From NCBI GenBank assembly GCA_039105265.1, contig JAPFFF010000037.1, forward strand, positions 744,001-808,000: a stretch of DNA of 64,000 bases, in the 5' to 3' direction. The stretch comes from Tritrichomonas musculus (Eukaryota > Parabasalia > Tritrichomonadida > Tritrichomonadidae). Shown here piece by piece: positions 19,911 to 29,659 of this stretch. The notes beneath the pieces are model-generated. The model ran no database searches and was not told the origin of the DNA. It was given only the letters and a program-made list of their open reading frames with translations. Made by a program: the position numbers and the translations under genes. The stretch's first letter is position 1, and each line of letters begins with the position of its first letter.

Positions 19911-20819
19911 TTATATATTAACTTGCGAATAATTGAAATGGCCTGTAGCTTTTAAATGAACTTCAGCTTCATTTTGTCCTTTGAATATTTTGCCGCAGTC
20001 ATCACATTTTAGCATAGCTGTCTTAGTATTGGTATATCCTCCAGCAGCTTTAATTGTTCTCGCCATATCTAATGCGAGTTGTTCAGCATAAGCATCATCA
20101 GCATCAATAACTTTAACCTCATCTTTATACCCAAATCCTTTAAATACAATAGAATCATAATGAATATTATCATAAAGAATATAAATTCTTTTCTTAGCGT
20201 TGCAAGAATTAACCGGAACTATTTTACTTTCTTCAATATAAAGAACGCAAATTTCAACGTTGTATAATTTTGATAAAATGTTCATTTCAATATAACCACC
20301 CCAGTGATCTGGACGGCTTATCCATCGGCAATATTCAGCAGGTTCGCATCCAAGCATTGCTGCTGTATACACAGTTGGATTTTGCTTGATTTGTTCGATA
20401 CAATAATTACGGAGCTCAATACCTCGGTTAGATGATCCTGTGCATAAATAAGCTATGGAGTTAAATAAGCAGCTATTATCTGATGGAATTGGTATTTTGA
20501 TTGCTTCTGTAAATCTTGATTTCATGCTTTTTGGTCCAGCTTGATTGGTTTGTCCTTGTGCTGTAGCAGATGAAGGATCCTTTTTAACTAAAGTGAACAT
20601 TTCTCTCTTTTGAACTCCTAATGCAGAAAGTGGGAGTGATAAAGATTCTGAATCAGTTGGAAGTGTTTTTTGTGGATAGCCAAACATAATTTGTTGACGA
20701 GATGGCATTACTTCGCATTGATCTCGAATCTCAGCCATCAGTTCTTCAACTGTCGATTGCTGAGTTGAAACAAGGTTATAAGTTTTATTTTCATATCGAA
20801 GTTTAAATACCGATGCCAT
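19911..20819 (-). CDS. OTU1: OTU1/YOD1-type deubiquitinase
   Basis: 302 residues with the complete OTU1 architecture. Residues 1-80 are a UBX-like ubiquitin fold (the p97/Cdc48-binding module of the family). Residues about 108-226 are the OTU protease, with PSDNSCLFNSIAY giving Asp114 and the nucleophile Cys117, and NIHYDSIV giving His220. Residues 272-294 are a C2H2 zinc finger (CDDC...H...H). Length and domain order match yeast Otu1 and human YOD1 (about 300-350 residues). Known members trim ubiquitin chains on Cdc48 clients in ER-associated degradation. All catalytic residues appear intact, so it should be active. It is in tandem with the minus-strand gene at 20916, with a 96-bp spacer. 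Confidence 0.94.
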   Translation of the reverse strand: MASVFKLRYENKTYNLVSTQQSTVEELMAEIRDQCEVMPSRQQIMFGYPQKTLPTDSESLSLPLSALGVQKREMFTLVKKDPSSATAQGQTNQAGPKSMKSRFTEAIKIPIPSDNSCLFNSIAYLCTGSSNRGIELRNYCIEQIKQNPTVYTAAMLGCEPAEYCRWISRPDHWGGYIEMNILSKLYNVEICVLYIEESKIVPVNSCNAKKRIYILYDNIHYDSIVFKGFGYKDEVKVIDADDAYAEQLALDMARTIKAAGGYTNTKTAMLKCDDCGKIFKGQNEAEVHLKATGHFNYSQVNI

Positions 20820-20915
20820 TTTTATTTATAATTTTATAAATATAAAATTTTAATATAAAGCATTCAATTTTTTCAAAAGGATCTTTTGAAAAATAAAAAA
20901 AAAAAAAATAGTATT

Positions 20916-22463
20916 TCATGAATCTTTAGGAACTTCACCGTTTGATCTTAAAGCTTTCAAAAAACTCTTAGCATATTTCTTTGTATTTTCGTTGTTCAAT
21001 TTGCTTTTCAATACATCTTGAATCTTCAATTTAAGAAATTCATTTCTAACTATCTCGTGTTTAGAAAGTTTTTTGCCAACTGAACAAATATTAGCAAAGA
21101 ATCTGGATTCAAACGAGACAGCCTTATAGATAACTGGGCAAAACTTGAGAAGAGCATCGTTATATCCAACATTATTAATTGAGTTGGCAACCAGGGCACA
21201 GCAATAAAAGTAATAATTATTCTTTCTGTCTACTGCTCTTTTAATTAATTCTTGGAAAAATGAATAATCATCTTTATTTAATTCATCAAGAATTTCATTA
21301 TTTAATTTAACATTGTCTAGTAGTACAGAGATTACTTTAACTTGAGCAGGTTTTTTATTTTCTTCTAAATATTTTTTGAGCATTATGGCAAATTCTTTGC
21401 CAAGGACCACCTGTCTGTCTTTTAATCTGTTTTTTACGACTAAAAATAATCGCAATGTATCATGAGCATATGGATGATCATATTTAAGCCAGCTTTTTTC
21501 TTTGCTAAGGTAATCAACTGCTGCATTACTTTTTAAGCAGATATCAAAGAGAATGTTAATAATTGGACTATCTTTTTCTTGTGAAAAACGTAATAAATCT
21601 TTTATGAAATCTTTATTTTCTAAAATTGGCTGGTCGCTAAAAGGAATCAGAAGTAATAAATTTTTTATTGTAACTTGAAGTTCTTCATTTTGTAAATGAG
21701 AATACAATAAATTAAAGTCAAAATCGTCTGAATTATAATAAGGCTCAATCTGAGACAATGAAAGATAGCAGTTATTAATAATGTTAATGAATTCTTCATT
21801 ATCATCAGAATTATCGTTAATATACTCATTGTAATCTGTTAAAACTTGTTTAATTATTTGCCAAGCTTTTTTAATATACCTTTTTCGAAATGATTCTGAT
21901 CTTTCAACAGCTGCTGATAATAATAAAACATAATATTGAGCTGTATCAAAAGATGAAAAACGATCAGAGCATTTTTTGTTAACAAGTAGTTCAAGAATTT
22001 TTGTTTGATCTTCATTTAATGATTTAAATTTATTTGTATACATGTATAGTAATAGTAATGATTTTTTACCTTCATATTGAATTAGTTCTGGTAAATATTT
22101 ATCTATAAATAAATTATTTTCCACATCACTCGTGATAGATTTGGGATGCCTATCTACCACAACATGCAAAATATTTAGTATTTCTCGATTAAAAATTTTT
22201 TGTGTGTATGGTAAATCTAAAAATTTGTTCCGTTGAACAAAAATTTGTAAAATTTCATCATTTGTTGATATAATTTCATAAATGGTTGATAGGATTGCTT
22301 GAATTATGCTATTTTTCTCTTTGTTGTCAAAGCGGAGAAATAATATGTCGAAAAATTTTCTGGCATTGCTTTCGTTAATCTTTGTGGAATAAGATTTAAG
22401 TTCTTGGATGAAATTATCATCTTGAGATTGATCAAGAACTTCTAAATATACGGAATTGCTCAT
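20916..22463 (-). CDS. alpha-solenoid (HEAT/ARM-like) protein, unknown function
   Basis: 515 residues, almost entirely amphipathic helices, with recurring helix pairs such as FIDKYLPELIQYEGKKSLLL and FAIMLKKYLEENKKPAQVKV. No membrane helix, signal peptide or catalytic motif. The pattern fits irregular HEAT or armadillo repeats, an architecture widely used for scaffolds. I recognise no orthologue. It starts at an ATG at 22461-22463 and ends at a TGA followed by an A/T-rich spacer before OTU1. Confidence is high that it is a gene and low for any role. Confidence 0.6.
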   Translation of the reverse strand: MSNSVYLEVLDQSQDDNFIQELKSYSTKINESNARKFFDILFLRFDNKEKNSIIQAILSTIYEIISTNDEILQIFVQRNKFLDLPYTQKIFNREILNILHVVVDRHPKSITSDVENNLFIDKYLPELIQYEGKKSLLLLYMYTNKFKSLNEDQTKILELLVNKKCSDRFSSFDTAQYYVLLLSAAVERSESFRKRYIKKAWQIIKQVLTDYNEYINDNSDDNEEFINIINNCYLSLSQIEPYYNSDDFDFNLLYSHLQNEELQVTIKNLLLLIPFSDQPILENKDFIKDLLRFSQEKDSPIINILFDICLKSNAAVDYLSKEKSWLKYDHPYAHDTLRLFLVVKNRLKDRQVVLGKEFAIMLKKYLEENKKPAQVKVISVLLDNVKLNNEILDELNKDDYSFFQELIKRAVDRKNNYYFYCCALVANSINNVGYNDALLKFCPVIYKAVSFESRFFANICSVGKKLSKHEIVRNEFLKLKIQDVLKSKLNNENTKKYAKSFLKALRSNGEVPKDS

Positions 22464-23376
22464 AAAATTATATAAAAACTAATTTCTATCACTTTAAGAA
22501 AAAGTTTGAAAATAAATAATTCAATTTTTTCAAGGCACGTTTTGATGCATATTCGCTTAACAAAATGAAAACTACCATTAATAATATATTCGCAATGCGA
22601 ATTTTGCATTAAAATTTATATATACCAGTTTTCTTCATATTAATAATAATATGGTACATATTAAAAATATTTATTGAAAATGTACCATATTATTCTCAGA
22701 ATATCATATATTATGTGAATATTTTCAATTAATATACAGCTTCATTTTACAGGAATGAAAAAAAAATATATATCCCTTTTAGCAAAAAAAAAAAAGTTCT
22801 ATCAAATATTTGTCCTTTAAGAAAATAAGGTCAAATAAATATAGTATAAATTCACCTATTTTAATCGCTTAAAGGTAAAATCGCCAAATTTTTAGCGGTA
22901 ATACCTTTAAGTAAAACGGTTAAATCGCCATATTTAGGTCAAAAATGATCGCTTAAAGAAAAAAAAAGTCGGTTTTTCTTTTAAGCGATTAAAAAACTCT
23001 GAATTTCTCTGCCCAAATATAGCTTCAAAATATGGAATACTACGATTAATAATGATTGAAATTATGATCGTAATATTCGATTTTAAAATTAAAAATAATC
23101 TGATTCTCAAAGAAAATTTTTAAAATTTTCAAAAAAATCCACTTTTTTAACATAAAAAAAGTTACATTTTTAAAAAAATCTTTTTGCTGAAATAATACCT
23201 TTAAGCCAAAACTCAATTGAAGGGTCTGTTTCCTTTAAAATGAAGCCGTATAATTTTAAATTAATATATGGAAATGCTAGATGGTAAATTTGGATTATAT
23301 CAAATGATTGCAATACAATTAAATTTGAATAGTAAAGTTTAGAAAAAGTTTCAAAAAAAAAATTGATTTCGAAATT
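22464..23376. repeat. intergenic region with two adjacent hairpins and recurring CTTTAAG words
   Basis: CTTAAAGGTA (22868-) with an inner CGC pairs with GCG and TACCTTTAAG (ending 22911). A second hairpin, ATCGCTTAAAG...CTTTTAAGCGAT, occupies 22948-22989. TTTAAG or its complement recurs near 22816, 22908, 22953, 22981 and 23208. No coding frame. These may be parts of one inverted-repeat element of about 400 bp, or regulatory hairpins between the divergent genes at 22463 and 23377. Confidence 0.5.
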
Positions 23377-26151
23377 ATGAAGAAAGTAGCCCCTCAGCTT
23401 GAAAATTCGCTCTCGTTGATGGATCCATCGTATGGTAATATTCCAGATTTTGTGGGTGTCCTTCGAACATATTCAATGAATGAAAAAGAGTCGATTGTTC
23501 AAATTGTTCTTAATTGCTTTTCACCTGCAATTCAGCAAAATATGGCGATCGACCGTGATGCATTTGATTATGCGCTCCTTGTTATTCCATATGGTCTACG
23601 CTACGATGACGAAAATGATCCATTTTCCTTTTTTCTCACCTCTTTTAATCTTATTTTTAATTGGATTGAAGAGCTTCCAATTGAAACTGATTCTCAAACT
23701 CGCCAAAAATATATACAGCGCTTTTTAATTCAGCTTACTCAAATTTTTTTAAATCCTTCATTTAAGAACCATATAAGCGAATACTGTACTAACATACAAA
23801 GAATATTTTTGCCAGGGTCCATCCCCCTCAGTGAAGAAACAAAATCAGTTTTGATTAATACAATGATATGTGGTTGTATTGATATTCAAAAATGGAAAGA
23901 ATTCGAAATCCTTGCGAATCTATTAATAGATACACTAATTATTTATTTAACAGATGCAAAAAACTGGTTTGACCCATTTGTCAAACGAATTCAGCCTTTA
24001 TTTCAAGAGCCTCAATTTTTATCGATAATAACAACAAAATTTGAATTTTCATACACTTCATTTATTAAAAATCCAAATCCACTAGCCGAGAAGAATATGG
24101 CTTTTTTGAAATACCTAATTGATTCATACTTTCCTGTTAAAGCGAAGCATGAGGCATTTGATCGAGTTATTGCTTGCTGGTACAATATCAATCAAGAAAA
24201 TTCTAAAATTGTTAATGAAACTAAGAAATTATTTGAGCAAAAGTGGCCAACAGAAACAATCAAATCAATGTTTTTTTCTTGGTTTTCTATTGATTACGAA
24301 TGTGTTTTAACAAAACTGAATTATCTACCAATCTTCGAACTTTTAAAATTTGGAGAAGCTGAAACTTCACCTGAATTACAAAAAATTGGTGAAGAAATTA
24401 TTATTAGAGAATTTTCATTTCCTGAAAAATCGTCCGATTATTGGTTAATTCCTATTTATTCCTTGTCTTTCTTTCAAAGTCATCCAATGTTTCTAATCGA
24501 AGATAACCATTATGAGATGATTTTCCAATTTGCTGAAAAATTGAAAAGAAATAATGATTTATCAGAAAAGCAACTAATGGTAACAACATCTCTCATTTCA
24601 ATAATCCATCAACTTCTTGAGTTAAGCATTGCTTTGAACCGTGGTGATTTAATTGAAAGAGTTTCAACATGCTTGGGAAGTTTTCAATCAAAAAATGCTT
24701 TTCTAAATTTGATGATTTTGTTTAGTCTTTTCAGTGCAAAACGGTACGATATGTTATGGAATAAATTAATGTCGTGTATCACAAATTCATCATTTGGATC
24801 AAACCTCTATGTTTTCTATATTTATGCGGCCTTCTTCACTTTGCTTTCAGATGATGTTTTTAAATATTATAAATTCCCTAAAGAATTCTGGGATAACTTA
24901 AAAAGTGGTATTCTTAGAACTGATGGAGCATTCAGAAATATGTATTTTCTTTCATTATTTACATTTGCTCGTCATACAAAACTTTTTAAACTTTTCCCTG
25001 AGCAAGGATCTTTTTATCAAAACTTTTTGATTAGCCAAGGAGATAAGAAGCCGTTTTTATCCTACCCTTATTATTTAAAAATTGCAATTTTGGCAAATCA
25101 ATTCAATGAAATTGAACCTACGAGCCCTAATGATTATCAAAATTCAAAACACTTCTCAACTGGTCGTTATATAATTTCAATTGTTGATAATAATACTATT
25201 CAAATCAGATCTCCACTTGGTCGAAATACAATCAAAATTGTAAAGACACATGGAAGTGAGCTTAAACTATCGCCTTATCAACAACATATTCAATCGCAAA
25301 ATTCTAACGATAAGAATAGTGATTCATCTTACTCTTCAAACCAAAAATCTTGCTTATCAATGGAAACAACGCAATCGAAAGAACTTGAAAAACTTTTTGC
25401 CAGAATTCCAGATGCAATTGATTTTACACCTTATGAGCCTGAGCCTAAAAAAGATCCATGTTATGAATCATTCAACTTTTTGAGTAATATTGGATTCTTC
25501 TCTTTAGATGAGGCGGAAAATATTAAAATCATATCGCAAGAAAATATTAAGCTCATCAGTAGCCTTGACAAAATTTCTGTAATTCCTCAATTTTACGTTG
25601 AAATATATCAAGCAATTGCTGATTCAGATTCATTAAAATCTGTTCAAACGCCCAAATTGAGTAAATTCATGAAAGATATCAAAGAAGAAGTTCGAAACGA
25701 CATATGTAATATTAAATACATAATACCATATTTATCTGATCAAAATATAAACAAGGATAAAAGCAAGAAAAAGCCTAAAGCTTTACTATTATTAAATGAA
25801 ACAAATCTTATGGTTAAAAAATACAATCAAGATATGTCAGAATACGATTACACATTAATAATAACACCAATAGAATATGATCTGTATAACGTTGAAACAG
25901 TTAATGCTATAGATTTGCCTCCTCCATTTCATAATTCAACAATTGTTCATAGTTCTCAGATTGGAATGCTGATTTCCTTTATGATCATGTTATTCTTTGC
26001 GTCACCAATTGAATCAAAGAAATCAGAAAGTGGGCCAAATGTATTTGTTAATCAAATGGAGCAAAGAACCCAATTAATTTCTCAATTGTTCAATTCCCCT
26101 AAAATAACGCCAGCAGAAGCTGTTATTGTTTTTACAAAATTCAATAAATAG
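23377..26151 (+). CDS. RalGAP/tuberin-like Rap-GAP domain protein
   Basis: 924 residues. Residues 1 to about 600 form an alpha-solenoid. From about residue 675 the sequence resembles the RalGAP-alpha/TSC2 C-terminal region: IPDAIDFTPYEPEP...FNFLSNIGFFSLDEAE, a segment seen before the GAP domain in the family. The Rap/Ran-GAP fold then follows, with YTLIITPIEYDLYNVETVNA and PPPFHNSTIVHSSQIGMLIS corresponding to the family's IVIxPL...LYxVxI and PFFGPLxDGxIVS. The catalytic 'Asn thumb' helix is hard to place; NETNL near 810 is a candidate, and the usual acidic-basic WxDHxRDYRR block is not recognisable. It probably acts on a Ral, Rap or Rheb-type GTPase, or is a GAP-dead scaffold. Confidence 0.7.
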   Translation: MKKVAPQLENSLSLMDPSYGNIPDFVGVLRTYSMNEKESIVQIVLNCFSPAIQQNMAIDRDAFDYALLVIPYGLRYDDENDPFSFFLTSFNLIFNWIEELPIETDSQTRQKYIQRFLIQLTQIFLNPSFKNHISEYCTNIQRIFLPGSIPLSEETKSVLINTMICGCIDIQKWKEFEILANLLIDTLIIYLTDAKNWFDPFVKRIQPLFQEPQFLSIITTKFEFSYTSFIKNPNPLAEKNMAFLKYLIDSYFPVKAKHEAFDRVIACWYNINQENSKIVNETKKLFEQKWPTETIKSMFFSWFSIDYECVLTKLNYLPIFELLKFGEAETSPELQKIGEEIIIREFSFPEKSSDYWLIPIYSLSFFQSHPMFLIEDNHYEMIFQFAEKLKRNNDLSEKQLMVTTSLISIIHQLLELSIALNRGDLIERVSTCLGSFQSKNAFLNLMILFSLFSAKRYDMLWNKLMSCITNSSFGSNLYVFYIYAAFFTLLSDDVFKYYKFPKEFWDNLKSGILRTDGAFRNMYFLSLFTFARHTKLFKLFPEQGSFYQNFLISQGDKKPFLSYPYYLKIAILANQFNEIEPTSPNDYQNSKHFSTGRYIISIVDNNTIQIRSPLGRNTIKIVKTHGSELKLSPYQQHIQSQNSNDKNSDSSYSSNQKSCLSMETTQSKELEKLFARIPDAIDFTPYEPEPKKDPCYESFNFLSNIGFFSLDEAENIKIISQENIKLISSLDKISVIPQFYVEIYQAIADSDSLKSVQTPKLSKFMKDIKEEVRNDICNIKYIIPYLSDQNINKDKSKKKPKALLLLNETNLMVKKYNQDMSEYDYTLIITPIEYDLYNVETVNAIDLPPPFHNSTIVHSSQIGMLISFMIMLFFASPIESKKSESGPNVFVNQMEQRTQLISQLFNSPKITPAEAVIVFTKFNK

Positions 26152-26219
26152 CAATATAGTGTCTGTTTTATCTTTTTTATCTTTTTTATTTTTTTTTTTT
26201 TTTTCAATAACTTGATTTC

Positions 26220-26229
26220 TCAAAAAGTT
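26220..26229 (+). promoter_or_regulatory. TCAAAAAGTT element, candidate initiator/core promoter
   Basis: It lies 45 bp before the ATG at 26265 and just after a long T-rich tract (26161-26205). This is the same word and orientation as at 18688 and 35850. Confidence 0.45.
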
Positions 26230-26264
26230 TAAAATCTGCCACACCTTCAAAAATATTTTTATAA

Positions 26265-27272
26265 ATGAGTGCACCTGATAAACAAAAAGATGATGATGAT
26301 CTTTCTTCGCTTCAGCATGAAGTTGATGAAGAATTTAATTTAAATGACCAGAATATTTTTGGTCATGCAGATCCTGAATTAAATGAACAGATGAATCTAA
26401 TTGAAAATTTCGTCACAACTGATATCACGCAATTGCCTATTAATAAAAAACCACCAAAATATACATTAATCGAGCCCTCTATACTTTTTGAATTTTGGGG
26501 GCATGAAGTTTTAGATTCTTATAAAAAGCAAACAAGAAAAATTATTTTATTATTCCAAAGAAAAGAACTAAAAGTTCCTAACGAATTAGAAGAGCAATTA
26601 TCCTTCATTAACAATAAAATCTCAATGTTAGAAACATCTATTAAAAGTGGTCAAATATCAGAATTGCAATATAAAAAATCTTTAATAAATGCAATCAATC
26701 GAGAATTATCGGAATTACCTTGTCGTGCTCTAGAAGATTTCAATGAATTCGAACAAAATATAATTAATACAATCAACGAATTAATGCAATTCTACAATAA
26801 TGATGCTGAGGAAGAAGAAGATAATGATGCTAATGGTAATAATGAAGCTAAAAATGAGCAAACTGCACTTAAAAATAAAGACGAAATATTCGATTATTTG
26901 CAAATTCCAAGCGAATTTTTCCTCACAAATGAAGAAAAAGGCCAATTTTGGGGTTCTTTTGTTTTAATTTTTTATTTACGCTTAGTTTGTTTAGTTGACA
27001 CTTTGTATGAAAAAATTGACCCAAGACGCCCATTACCAAACGAAATTTCAGAAAATAAAGCTTTTTGTTCAGCTGAATTAAAGAAAATTCAAAATGATAC
27101 AAAAACTGGGACAATGGCGCCAGGTGATTATCTTGATATGTTATCAGAGGCTATTCAAAGAGAAAAGGCTAAAAAAGGAGCGTTGCTTCCTCCACAAAAA
27201 CATAGAGTCAACATCTTAGAAAAAGAATTTGGCCAAATAAGCCAATACATAAAAGATGAAGATGATGATTAG
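26265..27272 (+). CDS. acidic coiled-coil protein with DM14-like segments
   Basis: 335 residues, strongly acidic at the N-terminus (about 1-45), in a central linker (EEEEDNDANGNNE near 180) and at the very C-terminus (KDEDDD). Helical stretches at about 105-160 contain ISMLETSIKSGQISELQYKK, and about 280-310 contain TGTMAPGDYLDMLSEAIQRE. Both have the Leu-x-Gly-x(4)-YxxxL look of DM14-type repeats, which occur in CC2D1 and in ciliary and centrosomal proteins. No membrane helix. The tandem layout of two such hairpins may indicate a scaffold. Family assignment is tentative. Confidence 0.5.
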   Translation: MSAPDKQKDDDDLSSLQHEVDEEFNLNDQNIFGHADPELNEQMNLIENFVTTDITQLPINKKPPKYTLIEPSILFEFWGHEVLDSYKKQTRKIILLFQRKELKVPNELEEQLSFINNKISMLETSIKSGQISELQYKKSLINAINRELSELPCRALEDFNEFEQNIINTINELMQFYNNDAEEEEDNDANGNNEAKNEQTALKNKDEIFDYLQIPSEFFLTNEEKGQFWGSFVLIFYLRLVCLVDTLYEKIDPRRPLPNEISENKAFCSAELKKIQNDTKTGTMAPGDYLDMLSEAIQREKAKKGALLPPQKHRVNILEKEFGQISQYIKDEDDD

Positions 27273-27555
27273 GCTCGAAATATAAACGATATATATTTCG
27301 TTTGTCATTAAAAAATATTTGATTTGATTAGTTTGATAATTTTCCATTGAACTTTTTTCTATCTTATTATAATAAAAATCAATAGTAATATATTCCATAC
27401 GATTGGTTCAAATATTTGCAGAATTCAACGATTGGTTTTTATAGTTGTAAAGATAATAAATTTGATTTTTCATTATGAAATTTCAAAAAAAAAAAAATAA
27501 TAAATCAGGCAACAAAAAATTTTATATACAAAAATAAAACAATCATTACAAAAAC
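27273..27555. other. convergent intergenic region
   Basis: AT-rich 3' flanks of two convergent genes; no feature recognised. Confidence 0.4.
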
Positions 27556-28977
27556 CTATTCTTCTTCTTTGTTCTCATTATCGCCCATGATAAGATGGGA
27601 GACGTTATCAATATATATAGATGCCATCTGAGCCGTAAATGATGTAAAGAATAGCCACATAGCGACAGCTGTCGAAATTGTCGCAAAAACGAATGATAAA
27701 GCATTGTAAACAGAACTTCCATCTGTAAAAGCAAGATAAAAATCTGAAATCATATCGCCAAATGTAATACTTAACAAATTTTCAAGTAGTGTGACAATTG
27801 ACTCAGTAACTTCACTTGCGTAGCCAAATAAGAAAATTGCAACAAAGGCCATTGATATTGCAATTGGGAATATTCCAATGACAACAAGGAGAAGAGTACC
27901 AAATGCTTGACGAATGATCAAAACGATGCAATAGCAGGATGGAATGAAGTGTAGCCATTGAACAACAGTTGTGATTGAAAACAAGGCTGAAAATCCAAAA
28001 ATGATTCTAGTTCTTGGTGATATAAATTGAGTGAATGATAATGAATCATTCAAAAACGACACAGACCCCAAAATCATAACAACTTCTGTTAAAACTCCGA
28101 TTAGCTTCCAAAATCCAATTGTTGAATGAAATTGTTCATATGGGGTCATGTCTTCATATTGAGGATCTGTTTGCATTAATTTCTTATGTAATTTAAAAAC
28201 ACGTGAAAGCGAAATAAGGAGAGATATTAGATAAAACGTAGATATACTAAGAAGAAGAGTGCCATATTTAACTAAATAAGAGTAAAGTGAAAGATTTTTT
28301 CTTTCAAAATATGGTGTAGATGCGAAATTATGATGAGGAATAGAAATAGATTTTGTGGGGCTACTATTGACGATATAAGAGGGGCACCATGATCTTTTTA
28401 ATTTTGGCTCTAGATAAAATAAATAGCTTCCTAAACCAGCATGTACGTTGAATTCAAAAGACCATTGCGTGCATCCTGTAATGTCGCCATCTTCAATCAT
28501 CAACATAAAAGCACTAAAAATACCAAAAGATGAAATATGATGAAAAAGGTCGGTAGAAATTTCAATATCAGCTGATTCAGTTATGCTTCCATTTAGCCAG
28601 TGAGTTTTAAAAATTACAGGATAAGATTGGTTCTCAAAATAAAAGTTCTGGAAAGAATCTTTATATATTCTTTCAATATTTATAAGACAGTTCTCAATTC
28701 CTTTTTGAAGAGAAATAATAGATGAAAAAGCAATTTTTTTCTCTTTGGAACTAGGAAGTAAAAGAGAATAAAGCATCGAGCGCGTTTGATATACAGTGAT
28801 AATTGCCGGATTGATAACTCTGAAATAAATCCAAAAAATAAGCCAGACTTGAACGAGATGAAAAAATAATGCCCAAGGGGGAATAAAGTACTTTTTCCAA
28901 TGAGCTATAGGATTGAAGCGGCTTTTATCCCTAAGAGGAAGCCCTTCAACTTTAACTAATCGAAGATGGATACCCAA
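27556..28977 (-). CDS. mucolipin-like (TRPML/polycystin-type) cation channel; 5' end uncertain
   Basis: Six membrane helices fit the TRPML/polycystin plan: S1 near codons 34-56, preceded by FNPIAHWKKYFIPPW (like the family's FFMxPxxKxxxK-x-PW); a large luminal domain of about 180 residues with four Cys; S2-S4 in about 236-350; S5 about 355-390; a pore loop LLENLLSITFGDMISDFY near 398-415; and S6 about 425-450. An acidic tail ends it. Family members conduct Ca2+ and other cations from endolysosomes. The frame begins at a TTG seven codons after an in-frame TAA; the first ATG is codon 68, inside the luminal side after S1. The true start must therefore come from a non-ATG codon, an unseen short 5' exon, or a sequence error. 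Confidence 0.78.
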   Translation of the reverse strand: MGIHLRLVKVEGLPLRDKSRFNPIAHWKKYFIPPWALFFHLVQVWLIFWIYFRVINPAIITVYQTRSMLYSLLLPSSKEKKIAFSSIISLQKGIENCLINIERIYKDSFQNFYFENQSYPVIFKTHWLNGSITESADIEISTDLFHHISSFGIFSAFMLMIEDGDITGCTQWSFEFNVHAGLGSYLFYLEPKLKRSWCPSYIVNSSPTKSISIPHHNFASTPYFERKNLSLYSYLVKYGTLLLSISTFYLISLLISLSRVFKLHKKLMQTDPQYEDMTPYEQFHSTIGFWKLIGVLTEVVMILGSVSFLNDSLSFTQFISPRTRIIFGFSALFSITTVVQWLHFIPSCYCIVLIIRQAFGTLLLVVIGIFPIAISMAFVAIFLFGYASEVTESIVTLLENLLSITFGDMISDFYLAFTDGSSVYNALSFVFATISTAVAMWLFFTSFTAQMASIYIDNVSHLIMGDNENKEEE

Positions 28978-29092
28978 TTGAAGATTGTTTAGTTGTTATT
29001 AACGATTTGAGTATGAGCAAATTAGGTCAATATTCTCGGCAAAAAATTTTTTTCACATGGCATTTCATTAATTAAGAGAATAATTCCTTTTC

Positions 29093-29659
29093 ATGTCAGG
29101 TACAGGACGTCCAACATACCGAAACAGAAAAGGGAAAGCGAACCCATCTGCCTCGTATATGAACACGCATCATGTGATGACTCGTGATCTTCCAAGTCAT
29201 CTCAAAATCAAGCTTAGAGACAAAAAGGTAATTGACAAAGCTGAACTTTTAAAAAGGCTTGAAAAACTTGATCATCCAAAATATTCGCCTGATGATGATG
29301 CAGATGCCGAAAATAATGGATCAAGTGAATCTGATTCTGATGATTCATCGGCTATTACATCTGACACTGGAGATGATGATGATGAACAAGCATCGTTAAT
29401 GCAGGAATTAGCTCGGATGAAACAAGAAAGGCAAGAAGAAGAAGAAAGAAAGATTCGCGAAGCTCAAGAACAAATTCGAAACCAATTTACTGCAAATCCG
29501 CTCCTCGATCCTGAATATTCAACAAAAAGAAATTGGATGGAAGAATCAATTTTCCAAAATCAAGCTGCAAGCGCACCAACAAGAAAAGATAAATATGTTA
29601 ATGATCCAATCAGAAATGAATATCACCAGCAATTCCTCAGGAAATATTTGAAAGTTTAA
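29093..29659 (+). CDS. CWC15: CWC15 (Cwf15/AD002) spliceosome-associated protein
   Basis: 188 residues with both conserved ends of the CWC15 family. The N-terminus reads GRPTYRNRKGK followed by TRDLPSHLKIKLR, equivalent to the family's RPTFxxAxGG and SRDLPSHxKxKxR. The C-terminus, NWMEESIFQNQ...KYVNDPIRNEYHQQFLRKYL, corresponds to the WDDDVVFKNQ...FVNDxLRSEFHxxFMxKY block. Between them are an acidic Asp/Ser tract (64-95) and a Glu/Arg-rich helix (about 100-130). CWC15 belongs to the NineTeen/Prp19-related complex of activated spliceosomes, so its presence shows that this intron-poor genome still splices. It is divergent from the channel gene with a 115-bp spacer. Confidence 0.94.
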   Translation: MSGTGRPTYRNRKGKANPSASYMNTHHVMTRDLPSHLKIKLRDKKVIDKAELLKRLEKLDHPKYSPDDDADAENNGSSESDSDDSSAITSDTGDDDDEQASLMQELARMKQERQEEEERKIREAQEQIRNQFTANPLLDPEYSTKRNWMEESIFQNQAASAPTRKDKYVNDPIRNEYHQQFLRKYLKV

